64,000 nucleotides of DNA, taken from Cepaea nemoralis (taxonomy: Eukaryota; Mollusca; Gastropoda; Stylommatophora; Helicidae). Location of the stretch: assembly GCA_014155875.1 (NCBI GenBank), contig JACEFZ010013560.1, positions 310,001 to 374,000 of the forward strand, written 5' to 3'. The notes under the pieces are model-generated. The model was given only the letters and a program-made list of their open reading frames with translations, did no database searches and was not told the DNA's origin. Both the position numbers and the translations under genes were made by a program. Numbering within the stretch: the first letter of the stretch is position 1; each line of letters opens with the position of its first letter. Positions 20,691 to 32,200 of this stretch are shown here, in pieces.

Positions 20691-21666
20691 TGAACTCTAA
20701 TAAGAGGAATTATGATTAAGAATAACTATTTCTGGGGGGGGGGGGGGAAACCATGTTGTCAACAGTACCCAGTTCTTATTGCAACAAAATCTTTCCAGCA
20801 TTAGAAAACATTGAATGAGAAGCTAGTGTAAACTGCAAACTGATTAGAGAAATTTGGTGCAGATGGTCAAGATATTTTTAACACAGCTTAACTGGCAAAT
20901 TTAACAGTTACAAAATCAAAGTGAATACATTCTTGGATAGCCAGGCCATGTGGTTATAACATGGGGGAAAAACAGGCTATTTTGAAATTGGAGATGGAAT
21001 GTTGAACCAAGATCTTGTTCACTTTAAGCATGGTACCTTAAAAACGTCATCATGTGACAAGCATGGTAAGATCTCTATATGACACTTCATCAGGTTCCTC
21101 TTGTACCTTGCGGTATCGAGGTGAAGCATAAACAGCCGGAGAGTGCCCGTTTATGGGCTTTATGTATCGATATTCCCATGGACTCTGAAAATTCCCTCTG
21201 TCCATTGTTTACGTGGTCGGCCTCTTCCTCTGCTTCCATCTGGTCTGTACATCATTGCTTGTTGTGGTATAGTTAGTTGGTAATCTAGTTACATGGCCAA
21301 ACCATTTGACTTGCTGTTTTCTGATGAAGTCTAGCGTTGCTATTACCCCACTTTAGTCCTGATTTCTTCATTTATGATTTTCTCTCTCCTCTATACATTG
21401 AGTATTCTTCTCAGGAATCCCATTTCTGTTGTGATTTTTCTTTTCCTGTCATTGTCCAGGTTTGGCATTGGTAGCATAGAGTTGGTAGAAAGATTGTGTT
21501 GTAGAGTGCTTCCTTAGTAATTATTGATACATGTTTGTTCTTTAGTATTCGTGCCACTTTTCCAGTGAGTTGGTTTGCCTCATTTCATCTATTTTTGATC
21601 TCGTCACATAATGTGCCCAAATAATCCTGACAGTCTGTCTAATTTCTGTAATCCATTTTAGATTTT

Positions 21667-21916
21667 TCGTGCCGGCTTCCTGGCCTAGAGGTTAGCGACT
21701 TATCTCCGTAATCTTGTATACTCTCGTAAGTAACATGACGATGGTGAGAATCAGCAGTGGTTCGAATCGCATCGATAGCTTACGGGGTATTTGAGCTGGC
21801 CGCTCAGAAAGCAATGGCAAACTACTGAGCATAATCTTGCCATGAAATCAACAATCAGCTGAAAGATGCTGATGTTGACAGCGATGTTCTGTAAAGGATA
21901 TGCAAACAACATTATT
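21667..21916 (+). mobile_element. SINE family 3 insertion with 12-bp TSD
   Basis: Flanked by ATTTTAGATTTT at 21655-21666 and 21917-21928. The head TGCCGGCTTCCTGGCCTAGA and B-box-like GTGGTTCGAATCGC are followed by the family core and end TATGCAAACAACATTATT. 250 bp. Confidence 0.88.
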
Positions 21917-21928
21917 ATTTTAGATTTT

Positions 21929-22067
21929 CTTCTTCTGCGTTCATCCGGAGTTTTTTTCCGGATGTGATTGCGTTGCGCCTGTTTACAGCAGAGTTGCGTT
22001 CTTGCGTCGTTAGGCTGACACATCCGACTTCTGCAGGCATTTGTTGACCGGGTTAACCTTCCCGGGG
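21929..22067 (-). mobile_element. Family 6 element insertion with 12-bp TSD
   Basis: Flanked by ATTTTAGATTTT at 21917-21928 and 22068-22079, thus re-using the duplicated target of the SINE beside it. On the minus strand it starts CCCCGGGAAGGTTAACCCGG and ends with ACGCAGAAGAAG. It has a small hairpin ATCCGGAAAAAAACTCCGGA. 139 bp, no ORF, no clear pol III boxes. Confidence 0.85.
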
Positions 22068-22697
22068 ATTTTAGATTTTAATTTGTTTCTTGTAGAACTG
22101 TCTTTCGATTTTATTTCTGTCCATGGTATTCTATTTTTTCAGAAAAAAACATCTGCACTGCAATTAGATGTTTCTCAGTCTTTTATTTATTGTCAAAGTT
22201 TCACGTGTATATAACTATAGGTTCCATATAGCACTTTAACGCCTATTTTCTTACTGCTGCAATTGACAACTCTTTATTGCTGAGTGTGTTTTCCATCTTA
22301 GAAAAGGCTACCTCTGCATGGTGATTCTGGTTCCAATCTCTAAAAGACATTTTCCATCAGATATTACTGTACTGATTCACCCATTTAAGAATTTTCCTGA
22401 GAAAAATCAACCCTAGCATAAAGAAAAACAAACACTGACCCAATTAACACAGACAAAAAAATGAGACCCAATGCATATTCTTTCCTCATTTCAAAACTTT
22501 ATTTGGCATGCATGCTGACACTGAACACAGACAAACTGACCAGTCAAATGTGGATCTTACACATTTGCCAACACTGGCTCCAGTAACACACAAGTATATA
22601 TTATAGTCACTATTAACACTGGCTGGTTTAACTTTAAGGCAAGTGTTCAGTCAGCTGCTGATTACAGCTGCTTGTACAAAACATACGTCCAATCATT

Positions 22698-22850
22698 TAC
22701 CCCTCCAATCTACAACTGAGTTAACTCTTAAAAACCAACATTTATCCCTCCAATCTACAACTGAGTCAACTCTTAAAAATCAACACTTATCCCTCCAATC
22801 TACATCTGAGTCAACTCTTAAAAACCAACATTTATCCCTCCATTTGACAA
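22698..22850. repeat. 45-bp tandem repeat, 3-4 copies
   Basis: Unit CCCTCCAATCTACAACTGAG then TCAACTCTTAAAAA(C/T)CAACA. Confidence 0.9.
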
Positions 22851-22859
22851 CTGCTTCAA

Positions 22860-22968
22860 CACTCCTCAGATATTTAAATATTGAGCACAACCCACTGTGC
22901 CAGTAGTGGGTTGTGCTCAATATTTAAATTTCAAATCCCGAAACAACCACATAATCACTCCTCAGATA
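22860..22968. mobile_element. Hairpin-bearing insertion flanked by 13-bp repeats
   Basis: Direct repeats CACTCCTCAGATA (22860-22872 and 22956-22968) enclose an 83-bp segment. A perfect 25-bp inverted repeat (22872-22896 and 22905-22929, loop of 8) has arms containing ATTGAGCACAACCCACT. The arm plus the following TTCAAATCCCGAAACAACC recurs inverted at 31738-31783. Confidence 0.75.
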
Positions 22969-23429
22969 CTCTAGCGCAACTCTCTCCCCTTCTAATCTTT
23001 GTATACAGTTTTATCCCTAACCTGCATTGATGTAAGTGTATAGAGAAGAGTCCTGACATAACTCATAAAATACAACAATTAACATGTTCATAACAATTAA
23101 CATGTTCATGTCATGCTTGGGAAGCAATAGGCTGGACACAATGCTACCAAAAGAGTTGATGTTTATGAATGAATATCATCACTTTTGTCTGGCTAGCTGG
23201 CTCGGGTGATCATGCTTCTCTACAGCTCACAATCTCTAGACTTAGAGAATGTATCATTTCAAGTGTTGACTGTTTTTCCATGACATGATTAGAAAATATT
23301 GGACAACATCCTCAACCACAACTTCTGATTTTGTCTCAAGCTTTAGATTTTTATATCCGTGTAATGGCTAGGAAAACAAGAATTGGGGAAACACTGCTAC
23401 ATTTACTTGTTTCTGCATGAAAAACTCTT

Positions 23430-23760
23430 AGAGTGATCAAGAAGAAAAATATTGACATTCTATCAAATGTGAACAAAAGAAAACCAGCTCATGATCAGAT
23501 AAATACATGTCTTGGAAATGGAAATACTCTGGCTATATTACAAGTCACAGGGGCTTAGAGAGAACAACAATGGAAGAGACAGTTCCTGGAAGAGGCAGGA
23601 CATGGCCAACATGAAGATGGGCACAGGACATTAAAGACACCCTGGGCATGACAATACATGAGGCAGGGAAACTGACAAGAGTGTTTCTGGTGCACCATAC
23701 AGTCAGCAGGATTCTGCAAAGGACTGGCAACACAACAATAATTGTCATCATCCTTATTTA
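23430..23760 (+). mobile_element. LINE C-terminal remnant
   Basis: Reads KYSGYITSHRGLERTTMEE, then GRGRTWP and a decayed DR/..V....IL end; related to 17.94-18.23 kb. Confidence 0.55.
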
Positions 23761-23764
23761 TGTA

Positions 23765-25335
23765 ATGGAACAATCTGAGCTTTTGTAAACAATACCAAAA
23801 CAGAGTGAAGCTTTCATATATGCAGATAATGGAGGATGGCTGGTAACCATCTGCAAAAACACATGGCCTTCTCAAAACAGCGGTCACTACACTCCCCTGC
23901 CCAATTCATGTAAAGACAACCGAGGGTCGCAGACTCCCTGAACACATTTTCTTTGTTATATAATTATTATACTCTTAGCACACGATTTTAAGAATTAGCA
24001 TGACAAGGTCAGCTCTTAGCATTCATCAATTTTTATGAAACCACATGAAGGGTCAGGAACGAATTTCACTTATCTGAAAGGGTCCCAATGAAAGAAAATG
24101 TAAGAACACTGGCTCCTATCTCTATCCACAGATGACAGTATTTCAGGACTCTTTAATTCTTTACCAACTATATCACAAGTTGGTAGGTTCATCAGATTGT
24201 TGCGTATGCGCCAACAGCCCTATAACATCCCATCACGTTCTACAGTCCTGCCCACTTACATTGCAAAAGTCAGCTATTATGGCATAAACCAACTTCAACC
24301 CACACAATATTAGCCAGGAATGTTGTCAATATGAAACTAACTATTGATGTTAGTAGAGTCATTAACAAGGAGGTCTGTGCATGTAGGTGGCAGAGTGTGA
24401 AACTATCACTTGGTCCATTATATGCTATGTCTTGTACATACAAATATCAACTGGTGTATTTTATGAGAAGCTGCAGGGGTGACCAAGGTTATACAGTAGT
24501 ATTCCTCCAGTCTGAGGTTATAAATCAGCAATAGAACTTGAGGAAGATTAGTCTGTAGAAGCGTGGTCAACAAACAGTGAAGGAAAGATTGGATTCATGT
24601 AGAATGCAAAATTCAGCAGTCTAACAACGCAAATTAAATACAGAAAAACAAACACAGGTGTAGACAAATAAGGGTACTCAGCTCACCATGGTGCCTGGAT
24701 AGTTTTATCTGGCATCTGGATATTGTCATCTGGCACCTGAAATGAGTTTGACTCAGTTTTCCAAGCCCGTATTTTATTTGCCACACAATAATATGCTGGC
24801 TCCTGAGACAAGGGGCTGGTTCCTGAATTATTTGTAGTTTTGTCCACCTCTGCTTATGACCACATATTTACAACCTCAACAAACAAACTATAAAAATGAC
24901 CTTATAGTCACAATCTCAACACACAGATTATTTCAACCTAAAAATAAACACAGCAGCTGCCACACTAATGCTGACACAATTATATTCATTGATATACAGA
25001 GGCCCTTTCTGTCACATCCTCACATAGACACACCACAAATGCACTGGCAAACTATCACTATAAAAGCACTAGTTGCGGCCCATATAGTGCGCAGGCTTAT
25101 TCCATCTAATCATCGCATGACTTTTCCATTTACTTAGTCTGAAATCTATCATTAAGCCCATGCCACCAGCAAGCACCAGTTTATGGATGATTCTGATGCC
25201 ACTTGAACATTCGTCGTTTCTGTTAACTGGACAAATATTTTCTATCAAGGGTTTTGGTACAGCAGATTCACATCTCTTACAGAACATCCGGTGTGCTGAT
25301 ACCAAGGTAACGGATCCAACCCCTACACCAGTCAT
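23765..25335. other. Intergenic stretch, nothing recognised
   Basis: No convincing exon, repeat array or element signature seen on either strand. Confidence 0.35.
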
Positions 25336-25339
25336 ATGG

Positions 25340-25515
25340 AATAAAATGTTGACTTCTCACCCTTGACTTGGGGGTGTAAATTACAAGTACCTCTGAAGTC
25401 GGAGTGGGTTTGCCTGATGGCCAAGGACACTGGTAATAGGCAAAGCTAATCCACATGTAAAAATCGGTCCAGTGCACTAGAAGTATTAGCACACATGTGG
25501 ACTACGCTTGAGTTC
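25340..25515 (+). mobile_element. SINE family 4 copy
   Basis: Starts in the B-box region (ACCCCTACACCAGTCATATG) and runs through GACTTCTCACCCTTGACTTG and GGACACTGGTAATAGGCAAA to GTGGACTACGCTTGAGTTCA. A CA-repeat follows. Confidence 0.7.
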
Positions 25516-25884
25516 AAAGCCAGTGAGCACGCGCGCATACACACACATACACACACAAAGGGCTACAAGTTGTATTCCAACTGTGTTTCCTGAATGAACT
25601 GCAATGTCTTCTGCAGGTCCCTCAGGCTTCCAGAGTTTGACTAAACAGGGTTGTTTCATTCAGCTATAGAATAAATCTTTCTCAGACAGCACAAGATTTT
25701 CTCGCACATGTTATGAACACATAGAAACCTGTATTTGGTACAATGTTGTAGTAGATACAAGTTCCATTTGTACAATATTGTAGCATGTACAAGTTCTATT
25801 TCCTTTCCCTAATCAATACAGAACCAATGCAAATGTCACACACACAAAACAATATACAGCTGACAGATAACTTTCTTTAAAATT

Positions 25885-26231
25885 CAAGGAAACTGTTTTT
25901 AAACAGTTTATTTCAACAAAAACATATGTAAATGGTCATTTATATAAAACAAAAAACATAAGGAAACAAAATGGTTTTACTAGCCAAACGTCACCAGCTG
26001 TCAAGATACAACATTATATATGAAATCAATCAGAAGCCAAGATGACCACAGGACAAATAAGTGTCCACTGACTGCCTGGGATGGCCAAACAATAAACCAG
26101 TGTGGATGTCAGTATGCAAGCAAAGACAAGTGTAATGTTACTTAATGGTGATGGCATGGCAATGATCTGATGATGAAGCCAGTAAATACATCTATTCTGT
26201 GCTATTTGCCTAGATCTGGTTTCTGCTGCTC
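25885..26231 (-). other. PDIA6 3' untranslated region (end inferred)
   Basis: About 345 bases between the stop codon and the first AATAAA. The cleavage position is inferred to be 15-25 bases past the signal. No ORF, no repeat. Confidence 0.7.
25907..25912 (-). terminator. PDIA6 polyadenylation signal AATAAA
   Basis: First AATAAA on the minus strand after the stop, 320 bases downstream. It overlaps a small inverted repeat AACTGTTT/AAACAGTT that could place the signal at the base of a hairpin. Confidence 0.7.
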
Positions 26232-26297
26232 TCACAACTCATCTTTGTCCAGGTCCTCAAGTTCCACATCACTCACGTCATACTCATCTTCTTGCAA
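26232..26297 (-). CDS. PDIA6: PDIA6 exon 12 (KDEL exon)
   Basis: Acceptor ATCTTCCACAG, 21 codons in phase 0 and TGA. It encodes the acidic, calcium-binding-like tail and the C-terminal KDEL that returns the protein from Golgi to ER. Confidence 0.97.
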   Translation of the reverse strand: MQEDEYDVSDVELEDLDKDEL

Positions 26298-29200
26298 CTG
26301 TGGAAGATCATGTGACAATGAACAAACTTCATTTTCAAAGGGTCACAAATTGGGCAATCAGGGGCGCGTCTTACATTCAGCACTCATCTTGTGTACATCA
26401 GTTAACTGCTGTGCATGTTACATTCATACAGAAATAAACATTGTCAAATTAATGCTCTGAACATAAACAATGAATGCTACCATGTTATAAGACAGGCAAG
26501 CAGATACACACACACACATACATACATACATACACTCACACATGCATAAACACATACCTACATACACACATCACTTACACAAACTCTCAGTTATACACTC
26601 ACTCAATAACACACAAGTACACACTCCTTCACATGCATGTATACCCACTCACAATCACACTAACAAACATTTACTCATACATACACACATAATTTCTCCT
26701 TCTCTCTCACACCCATATATCCTCATTCATACATAAAGACATATACACATCTTCCCATAAACAAATACTCACAGTTGTACATCCACATAATCACACCCAC
26801 TTCCTTACCCATACATACCTACACACATAATCACTCAGAAACACACAAACATTAACTCATTCATATTCTCTCTCTTTTTCTCTGATAGAGAGCTGGCAGG
26901 TATGCACTATGTTAAAATGTTTAAAAGAAAAAGTTCCGAGGTTCTTTATTGTACACTTAGATGGAATTACTCTTCAATATCATCCTGTTCCAAGATTCAT
27001 CACCTGACATAACCAGGTCTGCATTCTTTTCCCTGTTTATACCATTTGAACATCCAAGTACGACTTCCCTTTGCCCGTTTTCCTTTCAAATTAGGCTGCT
27101 ATGACTAAGTTATTCATTTTCTCTCTCCTCAAAACATGCTCAAGAAAAGCTGGTGCCTTCTAACTCTATGCTGATATTTACACTTATGTGTATGCCACTG
27201 TTGATCACAAGCACAGAAATCCTGCACCAGCATTGTAGGTTATATAGGGAATACAAGAGAACAGAGAGGACTAAAGTAACTTTAAAACAAATTCAGAACC
27301 TGCCAAGGTGGTGTCAAAAGTGCTGCCTTCACATATACTATGAAACAGCATGAAGACCGGTGACCATTTCCATTCCGCTCCAGTGTTGATTCTCAAAAAA
27401 GCATGAAAATTATTCAGCATTAATTTTCCTAGACTGGGGCCACCTTGGAGGTGAAGTGGGGAAAAGGATCCATTTCTGCCACTGCTGGGAACTGAGCTAT
27501 ACTATAACAACTAGCCAATAAGTTATCAGTTTCACACAATAAGCCCCACTGCTATCTAATAGTATCATATAATTAAGTTGCATGTCCTTCACAAGACGTA
27601 GCAGTCAACCCCAGCATTTTCGCTGTTCATGATTCCTGGGCAAATTTTACGTTCAGTAGTTTGCCATTGCTTTCTGAACGACCGGCTCCTATATCTTTTT
27701 TGAAAAAACAGCACCGCTGCGTTTTGAACCCGGGTATACGGGCTCACAAACCACGTTCGCAAGCCCTTAGCCACAGAGACCGGTAATAGTATCATATAAT
27801 CCCCTAATCTCCTGGGTAGTGAGACTGGAGTCCTAGCCTTTTAAAGAAAGGATAAAAACAGGGGGTCCTATGTTATGACTTCAAGAACGAGGACTGCACA
27901 ATGTATAAGTTCCAGCATCAAGTAATTATGCAGGAGCTTAACAAGATTTCCCAAATCTTTTCAAGGTTTAACCAAAGTAATTTTGCTCTTTTCAATAGTG
28001 CGCTGAGACGTGTGGATCACAAAATAGTCCGTTGGAAGGATTTTATTCTTCGTCAGTTCCCGTCTCATGTACTGTTCAAGTTTAGATTATCTTGAATACC
28101 CTGTGTTGGCAGTCCCTGTCATGTCTTCCATTACCATTCTTTTGAAGCCATTGTTCAAGAATTGTACTTTCTGAGACATTGCACTGTTTATGAGCAAGTT
28201 TGTTTCAATGCATCTCTACCTAATTTTTTTTTGCTTCTTGATTTGCAGTATGCTATACATTTTTCTGAAACATTTAAATTTAAAAAACTTACAAATTGTA
28301 TAACTTAGAATTTGTAAGATGTTCTATGATCCACATTCCTAATGCCACAGTTAAGAAAAATGTTCAAAGAATTTTTATTTGTATTTGTTGCACCACAGGT
28401 TTCACATGATGTGTCACCAGGCAAATTCACAAAATCGCAAGCTGCGGTAAAAAAAATACTTGATCAATTGTTAAACCGCCGGCACACACATTACAGTAAG
28501 TGACCTACATCAACACAGGACATTCAAAGCCAACCAGGCACAACAGCCACGTCAATGAAAGACTACGGACAAGAAGAGGACTTACCACTCCATCCTTCCC
28601 ATCCCATGGCTCGACCTTTTCTATATTTGGCAACTTGGCATTTCTCAAAGGAGCCGTGGATCCTTTCCCATAAGACAGGTCCCTAAAACAGACAACAATA
28701 CACATTAATGCTTAGGAAGTTTACACTCCTGGTTAGTTAGTTAGTTAGTCGACAGATCATCCTCATTGCACATCGGACCATTCAGTCCATAAGTGCTCGG
28801 ATCCCCTCCTCAGCAAATCCCGCAACGTGTAGCGGCTAACGACGCCAGTTCTGTGTTGGTTTATCAATCTTCTTTGGCTTCCTGTGTAGTGTTCTTGTTT
28901 GGCCACCCCTCTTTTAATTTGCTGCTCTCGCAGTCTGGCCATTGTTGCAGATTCACAGTCATCACTTGGTTCTCGCAAAAGTCTCACTTCTCGTAGAGCA
29001 TTCAGAATGTCAGCCTGGTCCATGGCGCGTCCGCCCTCCACAGTAGCCTCACCTGCGAGCTTGTCAGCCCGCTCATTTCCTTGTTACATGCCTCCTGGTT
29101 ACATGCATTGTGTTCGAGTGGGATAGGGTACAGAACAGATTTCTGTCCAATTAGCTGTATGTAAGTGAATAAAATTAGTGAACTACGGTAAAGCTGTGGA

Positions 29201-32200
29201 AATATAAATATAAAATAACACAAAGTAATGCAGCTTTACAGAATACAATTACAGAAAACAGTACCACAGCCTGGGATTCTGAGGTAAGTAGCATATGTGT
29301 TCTTTTTCTTTTCATTGTTCTCATTTTTTTCATCTGTCCATTCTTCTCATTCCGATCTTATGCCTTAATGTAGTTACTGTAGGGTCTTTCCCTATGTTTA
29401 TATGTTGTGTTTTGTGTATGCATTCGTTTGTTGATAAAGGCTAGCCACCGCAACGTCCTGTTTTCCACAATTCTGCATTACGTTGTGGTATTTTATACCG
29501 TTTACATGGAAGTAAAGGACTCGTTTTCATATGGTGTTGGCCTCCATATTGTGACGCTAATCGGCACTAAATAAGTGCTGTGGTCAATATCTCTCGCTGG
29601 CTGCCTCTACTTCCCACAACATTTCATAGTACCTTTGCAGCCCTGGTAAATTAAAAGAAACAAGAACCCTGACTCTATGGGGATTCATATATGAGTAGAT
29701 CATGTAACAAACACTGAACAAGAAACAAAGAGAGGCTTGGTTAAAGATTACCTTAAAAACTCGTTAATGCCAGTCTCACTGAAGGAGCCCCTGAAAAGTG
29801 AAAACTTCATCTTTCTGGTATTGACAGCTGCCAAGGCCTGCAACACCACAGCAAAAGTATGTGTTAACTATGCAAACTAAACAAACATCATTCAAGGCAT
29901 GCGCTAAACAAACATCATTCAGGGAATACTGACAGTGCTAAACAAACATCATCCAGGGAATACTGACAGTCTAATTAACCATCCTTCAAGGAATACAGAC
30001 AGTAACAATATGTAATTTAAATAAAACAGACAGAGCTAAACAAATATTCAGGGAATACAGACAGTGCAAAACAAGCATCATTCAAGGAATACAGACAATA
30101 CTAAATAAACATCATTCAAGGAATACAGACAATACTAAATAAACATCATTCAAGGAATACAGACAGTACTAAATAAACATCATTCAAGGAATACAGACAG
30201 TACTAAATAAACATCCTTCAAGGAATACAGACATTCCTAAACAAACAAACAAACAAACAAAACAATCTTTATCGAGCTGTTATGGGTACCAATAGATCAG
30301 CTGCAGGTTTTCTTGCAAAGTCTTGCTAATGAGAAAAAAGCTAACCATTTCTATTATCTTTACTTGGTAAGACAGCAGCAACCTTTTCGGGTAAAACTAA
30401 TAACTATTATTTACACATTATAGTTAACCAAAAAACCCCATAACTAAACATTTCTATTATCTTTACTTAGTGAAGACAGCAGTATTCTTTTCAAATACAA
30501 CTAAACAAGGCAATAGCTATGGTTTACCCACTATAGTTAACCAAAGAACCCTATCTATGCTTGTATAAGCAATCAAGACATCTTTCAGGAATAGCTAGTT
30601 TGGTCTAGTTAGTTTAGTTTAGTCGATGGATCAACATAAGTGCTCCGTTTTCCTCCTAACTCAAACCTGAGTCTGGAGAAACTCAGCTCAATGCACGAAC
30701 TCCGTAGCATCGGCGAGGATCCTGAAATACTTTGGGTAGATTTGTAACTCAAAATGTTGCCTGGGCAGCGCCGTTAGGCTACTCTTTTTCGATTTCCAAC
30801 TGCCAAGGGATTTTTTACGTGCGCAACAATACACACGGGCGTCCGATCTCACTACCCAGAGACCAGAGGAAATTTTATTACTGGAAGTCCAGGTGGATTT
30901 TTTAAATAAATCCCAGTCCTCACTGGGGCCTGAACCCGGGACCTCCAGCACTCGAGGCGGACACCATACCTCAAGACCATTCAGATGTGCCATCACTCAT
31001 ACATTCCTTCACATTTCCAGTTCAGGATTTCTTCTGTCTGCTCCTTCTGTGCTGGTTTGCAACTTTTCCTGGAGGATATTTCCGGCATGCCATCCTGCAT
31101 AGCTTCATGGGTAAACCAACCAGGATGAAGTGGTCAAGTCGCTAGCCTCATTCTACAAAGGTAGTTAGTTTTTGGACTGTCACTCGGTTAACAAGTGCAA
31201 TGTCTTCAGAGGCCCCTGAGTGTCATTGCAGGGCTATGGAGCTCTCACTCTGTGTGATGTTTTTGGGAGGCCGCTTGTGGAAAGAAGACTGGGCCAGAGG
31301 GGTTAGAACCTAGTGCAATAAGTCAATTCTCTGGCCTTTAACCCATTTTAAAACAATGATTACTTACTGGGTAACCAAATCCGCCAATATCGAGACTCTC
31401 CTCTAGTGCCATCTGCTGCCCAGCCTCTGCCCATATCCACCTGGCAAGACAAAGACAATGTACATTCATTACTTGGATATTCTATATTACGTGGATGGAC
31501 AAGTGGTGCAAATAAGGTCAAATGTAAATCTCATCACCAAGGCATTGCCAGCTGGCATGGGCAATATGCTTCTTCATAACTTGTGATTGCCGACGGCATG
31601 GATCAATATGTGCGTTGACTACCTAACGTGCCGTGACACAAGACCGTCAAGAATTTTCTCAGTCTTCCTCCACCTCTTTCCACAAATCTTGTCACAACAT
31701 ATTCAAATTTTTGTCTTCTTATAATGTTGATTTATTGGTTGTTTCGGGATTTGAAATTTAAATATTGAGCACAACCCACTACTGGCAACGCTGATCGTAT
31801 TCTTGTATGAACCTAAGGCCTATCCACGTCAATATGGAAGCACTATACTCGAGTTTCGCTCTCGTTTGAGCTCGTCAGTAGTGCATATCCCTGACCGGAT
31901 CCGGAAACAAGCCCCGGATCACGCGTGTGAAGCGGGTGTGTAACCACGCGGCACACACTGGACACAGCCAAATTATCACAACAGAACACCACAACGTTTG
32001 TGTTCTGTTGTGATAATTTGGCTGTGTCCAGTGTGTGCCGCGTGGTTACACACCCGCTTCACACGCGTGATCTGGGGCTTCTTATAATGTGGCCAAAAAA
32101 TGATGACTGCCTCTTTCTGATGTTTGTGATAAGTTGTCTTTGCGACTTAGCCTTCCTTAAAATGTCCAATTTGTTCAATGTGGGCACCCAATGAATTTTC

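Larger units (their letters stand above)
21079..22290 (-). mobile_element. LINE remnant (copy 2) carrying two insertions
   Basis: The minus strand is homologous to 1135-1600, with the segment covering CATAAACAGCCGGAGAGTGC matching along its length. It continues left-to-right through 21.5 kb, is interrupted by two short elements (21667-21916 and 21929-22067), and resumes to about 22.29 kb. Frames are broken. Confidence 0.65.

Noticed and set aside
22872..31783. 8.9-kb transposon bounded by the inverted 46-bp repeat
   Set aside because: The interval contains PDIA6 exons 9-12 and its 3' end in normal order, and the left end already forms a complete hairpin of its own.
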